NCBI GenBank assembly: GCA_030836725.1
Contig: JAUPLV010000136.1
Location: 1 to 5,648 of the forward strand
DNA: 5,648 nt
Direction of reading: 5' to 3'
Source of the DNA: Pseudomonadota bacterium
GTDB lineage: Bacteria > Pseudomonadota > Gammaproteobacteria > Burkholderiales > Thiobacillaceae
Part shown: positions 1 to 5,073 of the stretch, piece by piece
Numbering within the stretch: position 1 is the first letter of the stretch
Layout: each line of letters opens with the position of its first letter
The notes under the pieces: model-generated
The model's input: the letters and a program-made list of their open reading frames with translations, nothing else
Told to the model about the DNA's origin: nothing
Database searches by the model: none
Position numbers and translations under genes: made by a program

Positions 1-1
1 C

Positions 2-904
2 GATTACACGAAGGAAATCTACCCGAAGCTGCGTGCGGCGGGCTGGAACGGCTACTGGATCGACGCCGCCTCGACACTCAGGATGAAGGACGAGGCCATC
101 ATCATTCTCGACCCGGTCAACGGCAACGTGATTCGCGACGGCATCGCCAGCGGGGTGAAAACCTATGTCGGCGGCAACTGCACGGTTTCGCTGATGCTGA
201 TGGCGATGGGTGGGCTGTTCGACGCCGGACTGGTGGAATGGGTGTCGCCGATGACCTACCAGGCGGCCTCGGGCGCCGGCGCGCGCAATATGCGCGAACT
301 GATCCAGCAGATGGGCGCGGTGCATAGTGAAGTGAAGTCGCTGCTCGACGACCCGGCCTCGGCGATTCTTGAAATCGACCGCAAGGTGGCCGATTTCATC
401 CGCTCCGACCGCTACCCTGTCGACGCCTGGCCGGTGCCGCTGGCCGGCAACCTGATTCCCTGGATCGACGTCGCGCTGGAGTCCGGCCAGTCCAAGGAAG
501 AGTGGAAGGCGCAGGTCGAGGCCAACAAGATCATGCGCCGCAGCGACAAGCCGATTCCCATCGACGGACTGTGCGTGCGCGTCGGCGCGATGCGCTGCCA
601 TTCGCAGGCGCTCACCATCAAGCTGACCAGGGATGTGCCGCTGGCCGACATCCACGGCCTGATCGCCGCCCACAACCAGTGGGTGAAGGTGGTGCCGAAC
701 GACCGCGACATCACCATGCGCGAACTCACCCCGGCGGCGGTGACCGGCACGCTTACCGTACCGATCGGCCGCATGCGCAAGCTCAACATGGGGCCCGAGT
801 ACCTGACCGCGTTCACGGTTGGGGATCAGTTGTTGTGGGGCGCCGCGGAGCCGCTGCGCCGTATGCTGCGGATCCTGCTGGAAGCCCGACCGGACAAGGC
901 TTGA
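2..904 (+). CDS. asd: Aspartate-semialdehyde dehydrogenase, 5'-truncated by window edge
   Basis: Asd reduces L-aspartyl-4-phosphate to L-aspartate-4-semialdehyde with NADPH, the branch-point step to lysine, diaminopimelate (peptidoglycan), threonine and methionine; it is a cytosolic enzyme. The frame is open from base 2, and residues before the first ATG (83) still match the family (YWIDAAS then LRMKDEAIIILDPVN), so 83 is internal and not the start. The fragment is 300 residues; compared with the roughly 367-residue E. coli enzyme, about 70-75 N-terminal residues, including the NADP-binding region, lie outside the window. The catalytic cysteine is visible in GGNCTVSLM (Cys codon 179-181) and the catalytic histidine in RVGAMRCHSQALT (His codon 599-601). 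The C-terminus keeps the family signatures VVPNDRDITMRELTPAAVTG and FTVGDQLLWGAAEPLRRMLR. It ends with TGA at 902-904. The match to the Gram-negative (E. coli-type) class is strong throughout, with no frameshift seen. Confidence 0.97.
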   Translation, partial: DYTKEIYPKLRAAGWNGYWIDAASTLRMKDEAIIILDPVNGNVIRDGIASGVKTYVGGNCTVSLMLMAMGGLFDAGLVEWVSPMTYQAASGAGARNMRELIQQMGAVHSEVKSLLDDPASAILEIDRKVADFIRSDRYPVDAWPVPLAGNLIPWIDVALESGQSKEEWKAQVEANKIMRRSDKPIPIDGLCVRVGAMRCHSQALTIKLTRDVPLADIHGLIAAHNQWVKVVPNDRDITMRELTPAAVTGTLTVPIGRMRKLNMGPEYLTAFTVGDQLLWGAAEPLRRMLRILLEARPDKA

Positions 905-1022
905 TAGTGGCAAATCCAGAGCTGGTGCGATTAATGCATTAAAGATTGCGTCCGCCGAGCCGTCAATAGTGGCGTCAAGGATTTAACAGCTCCGTTGCGC
1001 GGGGCGATTAGGGAGATACGGG
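905..1022. other. Intergenic region between asd and fimV
   Basis: This is the only non-coding stretch of any size (118 bp) and the likely place for fimV control. It is more AT-rich than its surroundings at 929-945 and 980-987. It contains a perfect 12-bp palindrome TTAATGCATTAA (931-942) and an 8-bp direct repeat ATAGTGGC (904-911, overlapping the asd stop, and 966-973). A TTGATA at 901-906 resembles a -35 box, but no -10 box lies at the right distance. TTTAAC at 982-987 could be a weak -10, but its -35 region is poor. I see no hairpin followed by a T-run, so no intrinsic terminator for asd. Read-through from asd is possible. Confidence 0.6.
1010..1016 (+). promoter_or_regulatory. fimV ribosome binding site
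   Basis: The purine-rich run AGGGAGA lies 6-12 bases before the ATG at 1023, a good Shine-Dalgarno position. It supports 1023 as the fimV start, which is also the start that gives a complete signal peptide. Confidence 0.7.
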
Positions 1023-3644
1023 ATGAAATTGAAGCGCTTCACCACCCAACTGGTGGCCGCAGGCTTGATTGCCGTGCCGCTGATGGCGCATGCCGCCGGG
1101 TTGGGCAAGCTGTCAGTCACTTCAGCGCTGGGTCAGCCGCTCGCAGCAGAGATCGAATTGTTCGCGGCGGACAAGGCCGAACTGGACAGTCTGTCGGCCA
1201 CCATCGCATCCGATCAGGCGTTTCGCGACGCGCGCGTCGATTTTGCTCCGGTGCTTTCATCCCTGCGTTTTACGGTCGAGAAAAAGCCCGATGGCAAGGC
1301 GGTGCTGAAACTCACCTCCAGCCGCCCGGTCAACGACCCCTTCATCGATATGCTGGTCGAACTCAGCTGGGCTTCGGGGCGATTGGTGCGCGAATACACC
1401 ATGCTGCTTGATCCGCCCGGGATGGCTGCGCCACAAACAATCGCCCCGGTGGCTGCAATGACGCCGGCTCTCGTTGTCAAGCCGAAACCCGCTCCCGTGC
1501 CGGAGCCTGCCGCTCCCGCATCGACCTCTTCCGCTCCGGCAGCCGCCGTTCAAGCCCCCGTGAAACCGGCAGCCGCCGAACCCGCAGCCCCGCTTTCGGC
1601 GGAACCGGCCAAGAGAGCGCCTGCCCCCGCTGCGGTCGTGATCGATCGCGTGATCGTCAAGCGGGGCGATACCTTGATGGGTATCGCCAACCGTGTGCGT
1701 ACCGAAGGCGTGAGCCTGGAGCAGACGCTGCTGGGGCTGTATCGTGAAAATTCCCGTGCCTTCGAAGGCAACATGAACCGTCTGAAGGCGGGTAAAACCC
1801 TGACGGTTCCGTCAGCCGATGCGGTGGCCGCCATTCCGCGCAAGGAAGCGGCGCGTGAACTCAGGCTGCAGGCGGACGACTGGCGCGCCTATCGTCAGAA
1901 GCTGGCCGGCGCCGTCAGCGCCGCCCCTGCGGAGCGGACAGCCTCAGGGCAGGCCGGTTCCGATCAGGCTGCCAGCGGCAAGATCACGCCAAAGGTGGAA
2001 GATCGCGCCAAGGCCGCGCCAGGGGACCAGAAGGATGTGCTGAAGCTATCCAAGGTCACGCCGCCCGCGGATGCTACGGGCAAGGCGAATGAAATCCGTG
2101 CCCTGCAGGAAAAATTGCGCGCACGGGAAGAGGATGCCATCGCCCACGCCAAAGCGCAGCAGGAATCCAGCCAGCGTGTGGCGATGCTTGAAAAACAGAT
2201 TCAGGACATGCGGAAACTGGTCGACTTGAAGGAAAAGGCGCAGGCGGAAGCGGATGCTGCCGCCGCCAAGACCGCTGCTGCCCCCACGCCTGAACCTGTG
2301 CCTGAACCCGCTCCTGCACCTGAGCCTGCACCTGAGCCTGCACCCGCGCCTGAACCCGAGCCCGCACCCGCTGCAAGCGCACCGGCGCCGGTTCCCGTCG
2401 TGCCGGTGACCAAGGTGCCGCAGCCCGCTCCTGCGCCATCTGAAAACTGGTATGCCCCGCTGCTTTCCAATCCGCTCTACTGGGGCGGCGGTCTGGCCGC
2501 GCTGGGGCTCGGAGGGGTGCTCTGGTGGATGATGGCGGGCGGAGGCCGTCGCCGCAAAACCGTGGGCGCCAATCTGGATACGGGCGCCTCAACCGAGGGC
2601 GAATCGCGTCCTGCCGCGGTTGCGGGTGAACCGCAAGGCGGCATGGTTAACATCAATACGGGCGATTCTTCCTTCCTCACCGATTTCAGCCAGGCAGGCT
2701 TGGGCAACATCGACACCCACGACGTCGATCCGATTGCGGAAGCCGAGGTGTACATGGCCTATGGCCGTGATGCCCAGGCAGAGGAAATCCTCAAGGAAGC
2801 CATCAGCAAAGCCCCGGATCGCCATGAAATCCGCGTCAAACTGCTGGAAATCTATGCGGCGCAGGGCAATGCCGCGGCGTTTGAATCCGCCGCCGGCGAA
2901 CTCTTCGCGGCGCTTGGCGGCAAGTCGAGCCCGATGTGGGACAAGGCCTGCGAAATGGGCCTCGGCATCGACCCGACCAACCCATTGTACGGCGGCGTGC
3001 AATCGAGTGCCGCTCCTGCAGCGGCCGCTGCAACCGTTGAGGCCACCTCGAAAATTGTGGGCGGCGCGGTGATGTTTGAAAACGAATTCAAACCCGAAGC
3101 CGTTGCAGCGGCAAAACCAGCCGCCCCGATTCCTGCCGAGCCGGAGATCAAGGCCGCGAAGGCCGAGGCGCCGCTGGAATTCGATCCCATGGATAACCTG
3201 CTCAGTTTCGATACCCCGGCCACGGCCGTGACCAAGGCCGAGACAGGCTATGTGGAGATGGACACGCAGGACCTTAATTTCGACTTGCCGCCACCGGCTG
3301 CGACCCAACCCGAGACAGGTTATTTGGAGATGGACACGCAGGGCCTCAGTTTCGATCTTCCCGATCTGAATTTGCCGTCAGCGGATGACACGCTGAAACA
3401 CGACGTGGGTCTTGAAAAAGATAATGGCCCGGACAGCACCTTCGACTTCGGCAGTTTCGATCTCGATATGGGCGATGTCGACGGCAACGAGTCCGACGAA
3501 GTCGGAACCAAGCTCGACCTTGCCCGTGCCTATGTGGAAATGGGCGACCAGGAAGGTGCGCGCGAGATCCTCAACGAAGTGCTGGCTGAAGGCAACGACA
3601 AGCAGAAGTCCGATGCGAAAGGCATATTGAGCTCATTTGGCTAA
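1023..3644 (+). CDS. fimV: FimV-like polar hub / type IV pilus assembly protein with LysM domain
   Basis: FimV (HubP in vibrios) is an inner-membrane scaffold that binds peptidoglycan and, in studied species, organises the cell pole and supports type IV pilus assembly and twitching motility. Domain order in these 873 residues: signal peptide 1-24/25 (KLKR, hydrophobic core, AHA/A cleavage site); FimV N-terminal domain about 26-133 (LGKLSVTSALGQPLAAEIEL to EYTMLLDPPG); Ala/Pro-rich linker; LysM about 209-263 (VIVKRGDTLMGIA to LKAGKTLTVP); coiled coil about 357-415; Pro-Glu-Ala linker 421-449; one membrane helix about 487-505 (WGGGLAALGLGGVLWWMMA) followed by RRRK, which predicts a cytoplasmic C-terminus; TPR-like helical segment about 567-636 (AEAEVYMAYGRDAQAEEILKEAI); acidic SFDLP-type repeats about 715-790; FimV C-terminal domain 825-873 (GTKLDLARAYVEMGDQEGAREILNEVLAEG). 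The length resembles Pseudomonas FimV (about 919 aa). Family assignment is firm; a pilus role in this organism is inferred, since no pil genes are in view. Confidence 0.95.
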   Translation: MKLKRFTTQLVAAGLIAVPLMAHAAGLGKLSVTSALGQPLAAEIELFAADKAELDSLSATIASDQAFRDARVDFAPVLSSLRFTVEKKPDGKAVLKLTSSRPVNDPFIDMLVELSWASGRLVREYTMLLDPPGMAAPQTIAPVAAMTPALVVKPKPAPVPEPAAPASTSSAPAAAVQAPVKPAAAEPAAPLSAEPAKRAPAPAAVVIDRVIVKRGDTLMGIANRVRTEGVSLEQTLLGLYRENSRAFEGNMNRLKAGKTLTVPSADAVAAIPRKEAARELRLQADDWRAYRQKLAGAVSAAPAERTASGQAGSDQAASGKITPKVEDRAKAAPGDQKDVLKLSKVTPPADATGKANEIRALQEKLRAREEDAIAHAKAQQESSQRVAMLEKQIQDMRKLVDLKEKAQAEADAAAAKTAAAPTPEPVPEPAPAPEPAPEPAPAPEPEPAPAASAPAPVPVVPVTKVPQPAPAPSENWYAPLLSNPLYWGGGLAALGLGGVLWWMMAGGGRRRKTVGANLDTGASTEGESRPAAVAGEPQGGMVNINTGDSSFLTDFSQAGLGNIDTHDVDPIAEAEVYMAYGRDAQAEEILKEAISKAPDRHEIRVKLLEIYAAQGNAAAFESAAGELFAALGGKSSPMWDKACEMGLGIDPTNPLYGGVQSSAAPAAAAATVEATSKIVGGAVMFENEFKPEAVAAAKPAAPIPAEPEIKAAKAEAPLEFDPMDNLLSFDTPATAVTKAETGYVEMDTQDLNFDLPPPAATQPETGYLEMDTQGLSFDLPDLNLPSADDTLKHDVGLEKDNGPDSTFDFGSFDLDMGDVDGNESDEVGTKLDLARAYVEMGDQEGAREILNEVLAEGNDKQKSDAKGILSSFG
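2283..2369 (+). repeat. Pro-Glu/Pro-Ala coding repeat in fimV linker
   Basis: FimV residues 421-449 are built from PEP and PAP units. At DNA level the core is a 12-bp in-frame tandem repeat GCACCTGAGCCT, exact at 2316-2327 and 2328-2339, then degenerate copies such as GCACCCGCGCCT (2340-2351). It encodes a stiff extended linker between the periplasmic coiled coil and the membrane helix. Copy-number change in 12-bp steps would keep frame, so length variation between strains is plausible. Confidence 0.8.
3240..3362 (+). repeat. 24-residue (72-bp) tandem repeat in the FimV cytoplasmic region
   Basis: Two units start with GAGACAGG at 3240 and 3312 and encode ETGYVEMDTQDLNFDLP and ETGYLEMDTQGLSFDLP, 72 bp apart. 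The DNA is nearly identical over GAGATGGACACGCAGG. A degenerate earlier half-unit (LLSFDTP, ending just before 3240) has the same 16-residue spacing from SFD to the end of ETGY, so about two and a half units are recognisable. Acidic motifs of the FDLP type recur in the cytoplasmic region of FimV/HubP proteins and are candidate docking sites for client proteins; that role is inferred. Confidence 0.8.
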
Positions 3645-4278
3645 ATGTCCGCATCCGGTCGCCCGCATCCTGTTGTGGTGCGGGTGGGCAGTGGTGGTGG
3701 AGCGTGCTGCCTTTTCCCTTTTTCCCGTTCTGGCCGTCGCTGCAGCGACGGCCTTTCTGTTTGCGCCGATCCGCCAGGAAGGCTGGCGCTTGCTGCGCCG
3801 CACCCGCTGGCTGATGGCGGTGCTGCTGCTTTCCTATGCCTATGCCTTGCCGGGCGCCGCGCTGTGGCCTGAACTCGGCTGGGCCAGCCCGGGCATCGAA
3901 GGTCTGCAGCAGGGCGCGCTGCGCGCAGGCCGGCTGGCGCTGATGCTGGCCGGGCTGGCGGCGCTGCTTGCCCGCACCCCGCGTTCGCGGCTGATTTACG
4001 GGCTGTACGCACTGGTCAGACCGTTGACCTGGCTGGGTTTCGACCGCCGCGCCTTTGTGGTCCGACTGGGGCTCACACTCGACTATGCCGAGCATGCGCC
4101 AAAGCCCGTGCGCTGGCTGGATGCACTGCGCGCCCCGCTGCCGGACGATGCCACGCCCGCCGTTTACACCCTGCAAACCGAGCGCTGGCAAGTCTGCGAC
4201 AGCGCCGTCATACTTGCGGGCCTGCTGGCGGCGATAAGCTTGCTGGCATGGGACCGGGTTGGCATGGGGCTGTTCTGA
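3637..4278 (+). CDS. EcfT/CbiQ-like multi-spanning membrane protein
   Basis: The 213-residue product is strongly hydrophobic, with likely membrane helices near residues 10-22, 26-43, 58-76, 96-112 and 189-205. The stretch from GALRAGRLALMLAGLAALLARTPRSRLIYGLYALVRPLTWLGF to RRAFVVRLGLTLDYAEHAP resembles the core of CbiQ/EcfT, the transmembrane subunit of energy-coupling-factor vitamin and metal importers. It is shorter than usual (my recollection is about 250-260), and I see no Ala-Arg-Gly coupling motifs; the expected place holds a polar loop, about 153-188. No ATPase or substrate-binding (S) gene is adjacent. The start is TTG 3637, because an in-frame TGA at 3628 excludes anything upstream and the HPVARILLW N-terminus looks complete; the nearest later options, CTG 3670, TTG 3673 and GTG 3691, would cut into the first helix. 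It overlaps the fimV stop by 8 bp, which suggests translational coupling. Being a coding gene is well supported; the family call is moderate and the function unknown. Confidence 0.75.
   Translation: MAKCPHPVARILLWCGWAVVVERAAFSLFPVLAVAAATAFLFAPIRQEGWRLLRRTRWLMAVLLLSYAYALPGAALWPELGWASPGIEGLQQGALRAGRLALMLAGLAALLARTPRSRLIYGLYALVRPLTWLGFDRRAFVVRLGLTLDYAEHAPKPVRWLDALRAPLPDDATPAVYTLQTERWQVCDSAVILAGLLAAISLLAWDRVGMGLF
3732..3762 (+). terminator. Terminator-like hairpin with T-rich tail inside the EcfT-like gene
   Basis: The arms GGCCGTCGC (3732-3740) and GCGACGGCC (3745-3753) pair perfectly around a TGCA loop, and the tract TTTCTGTTT (3754-3762) follows directly. This is the form of a Rho-independent terminator, about 90 bases past the fimV stop. 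It lies within the EcfT-like coding sequence (encoding AVAAATAFLF), so it could act as a partial terminator or attenuator between fimV and truA-trpF, or be a chance effect of GC-rich Ala codons. The T-tract is interrupted, which argues for partial function at most. Translation through it would tend to block folding. Confidence 0.35.
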
Positions 4279-4304
4279 ATGAGGCTCATCTGAATGAGGA
4301 TCGT
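4275..4304 (+). repeat. 15-bp tandem duplication of the truA start region with a 4-codon mini-ORF
   Basis: CTGAATGAGGCTCAT (4275-4289) and CTGAATGAGGATCGT (4290-4304) match at 13 of 15 positions. The first copy contains the TGA of the EcfT-like gene and an ATG (4279) reading Met-Arg-Leu-Ile-stop (TGA 4291-4293); the second contains the truA ATG (4294). All lie in the same reading frame. GAGG at 4281-4284 in the first copy is 9 bases before the truA ATG, so it can serve as its Shine-Dalgarno. GGGGC at 4266-4270 is 8 bases before the upstream ATG. Confidence 0.75.
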
Positions 4305-5073
4305 ATTGGGTCTGGAATATTGCGGCGCCGGTTTTTGCGGCTGGCAGTCGCAGTCGTCCGGCTGCGGTGTGCAGGATGCGCTGGAAGCCGCGGTATCGGC
4401 GATTGCGGATCAGAAAATCGTCGTCAATGCGGCAGGGCGCACCGATACCGGCGTGCACGCGGCATTTCAGGTCGCCCACTTCGATACCGCCGCGAAGCGC
4501 CCGTCGACCGCCTGGGTGCGCGGCGTCAACAGCCATCTTCCGGCAGGCGTGGCGGTGCTGTGGGCGCGAGAGGTCGGCGAGGAATTTCATGCACGCTTTG
4601 CCGCCATACAACGCGGGTATCGATACGTGCTGCTGAATCACCCGGTGCGGCCGGGACTCAACAGCGGGCTGGTAGGCTGGCACCACCGCCCGCTCGATGC
4701 CGCCGCGATGAATCTGGCCGCCGGGCAACTGATCGGCCGGCACGATTTTTCCGCGTTCCGGGCGGCGGAGTGCCAGGCCAAGTCGCCGGTCAAGGAGCTT
4801 CGCCTGGCGCATGTCGAGCGGCGCGGCGATTATCTTTTGTGCGACTTCCGCGCCGATGGATTTCTTCATCACATGGTGCGCAACCTCATGGGCTGCCTGG
4901 TCCAGGTCGGCACCGGCGTCCGATCGCCGGCGTGGACGCGCGAGATTCTCGAGAGCCGCGACCGCACGCTGGCCGCCCCCACCTTCGACGCCGCCGGGCT
5001 GTATCTCACCCACATCCGGTATCCTGCGCACTTTGCCCTGCCGGAAAGCTCTGAACGATGGCTGTTCGCGTAA
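4294..5073 (+). CDS. truA: tRNA pseudouridine(38-40) synthase TruA
   Basis: TruA converts uridines 38, 39 and 40 of the tRNA anticodon stem-loop to pseudouridine, a cytosolic modification that stabilises the anticodon arm and helps frame maintenance. The 259-residue product is close to the usual family length. Visible signatures: LGLEYCGAGFCGWQSQ (5-20), VQDALE (26-31), the catalytic loop AGRTDTGVHA with nucleophile Asp51, Tyr111 in GYRYVLLN, DFSAFRAAECQAKSPVKEL (151-169), FLHHMVRNLMG (190-200) and the C-terminal APTFDAAGLYL. Start at ATG 4294 is fixed by an in-frame TGA at 4291 and by the family N-terminus (MRIVLGLEY). It follows the EcfT-like gene by 15 bp and overlaps trpF by 16 bp, so it sits in a tightly packed operon. 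TruA next to trpF is a common proteobacterial arrangement. No missing motif or frameshift is seen. Confidence 0.97.
   Translation: MRIVLGLEYCGAGFCGWQSQSSGCGVQDALEAAVSAIADQKIVVNAAGRTDTGVHAAFQVAHFDTAAKRPSTAWVRGVNSHLPAGVAVLWAREVGEEFHARFAAIQRGYRYVLLNHPVRPGLNSGLVGWHHRPLDAAAMNLAAGQLIGRHDFSAFRAAECQAKSPVKELRLAHVERRGDYLLCDFRADGFLHHMVRNLMGCLVQVGTGVRSPAWTREILESRDRTLAAPTFDAAGLYLTHIRYPAHFALPESSERWLFA

Noticed and set aside
901..929. TTGATA at the asd stop as the -35 of a fimV promoter.
   Set aside because: The sequence 16-18 bases downstream has no resemblance to a -10 box, so I did not call a promoter.
904..973. An 8-bp direct repeat ATAGTGGC flanking the middle of the asd-fimV gap.
   Set aside because: Too short and too widely spaced to distinguish from chance, and no mobile element lies between the copies.
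2589..3308. A 239-codon - strand open frame opposite fimV.
   Set aside because: The Gly/Arg/Phe-rich translation has no family features and mirrors the codon bias of fimV, which is firmly identified on the + strand.
3662..3684. A small stem CCCGCA/TGCGGG near the start of the EcfT-like gene.
   Set aside because: A six-base stem with an 11-base loop and no T-tract is common in GC-rich DNA; much weaker than the hairpin at 3732.
3645..3872. ATG at 3645, just after the fimV stop, as a start for a 75-residue protein.
   Set aside because: It is in a different frame from the membrane protein and gives a Cys/Gly/Arg-rich product without hydrophobic segments or family signal; the TTG 3637 frame gives a coherent membrane protein.
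3571..5031. A 486-codon open frame on the - strand, antisense to the fimV end, the EcfT-like gene and most of truA.
   Set aside because: Its product is a low-complexity Arg/Gln/Ala/Gly mixture with no recognisable domain, and it lies opposite genes with clear motifs. Long antisense frames are common opposite GC-rich coding DNA.
4248..5054. A 268-codon + strand open frame in another frame over truA.
   Set aside because: Arg/Gly/Ala-rich translation without motifs; the truA frame carries all catalytic signatures.
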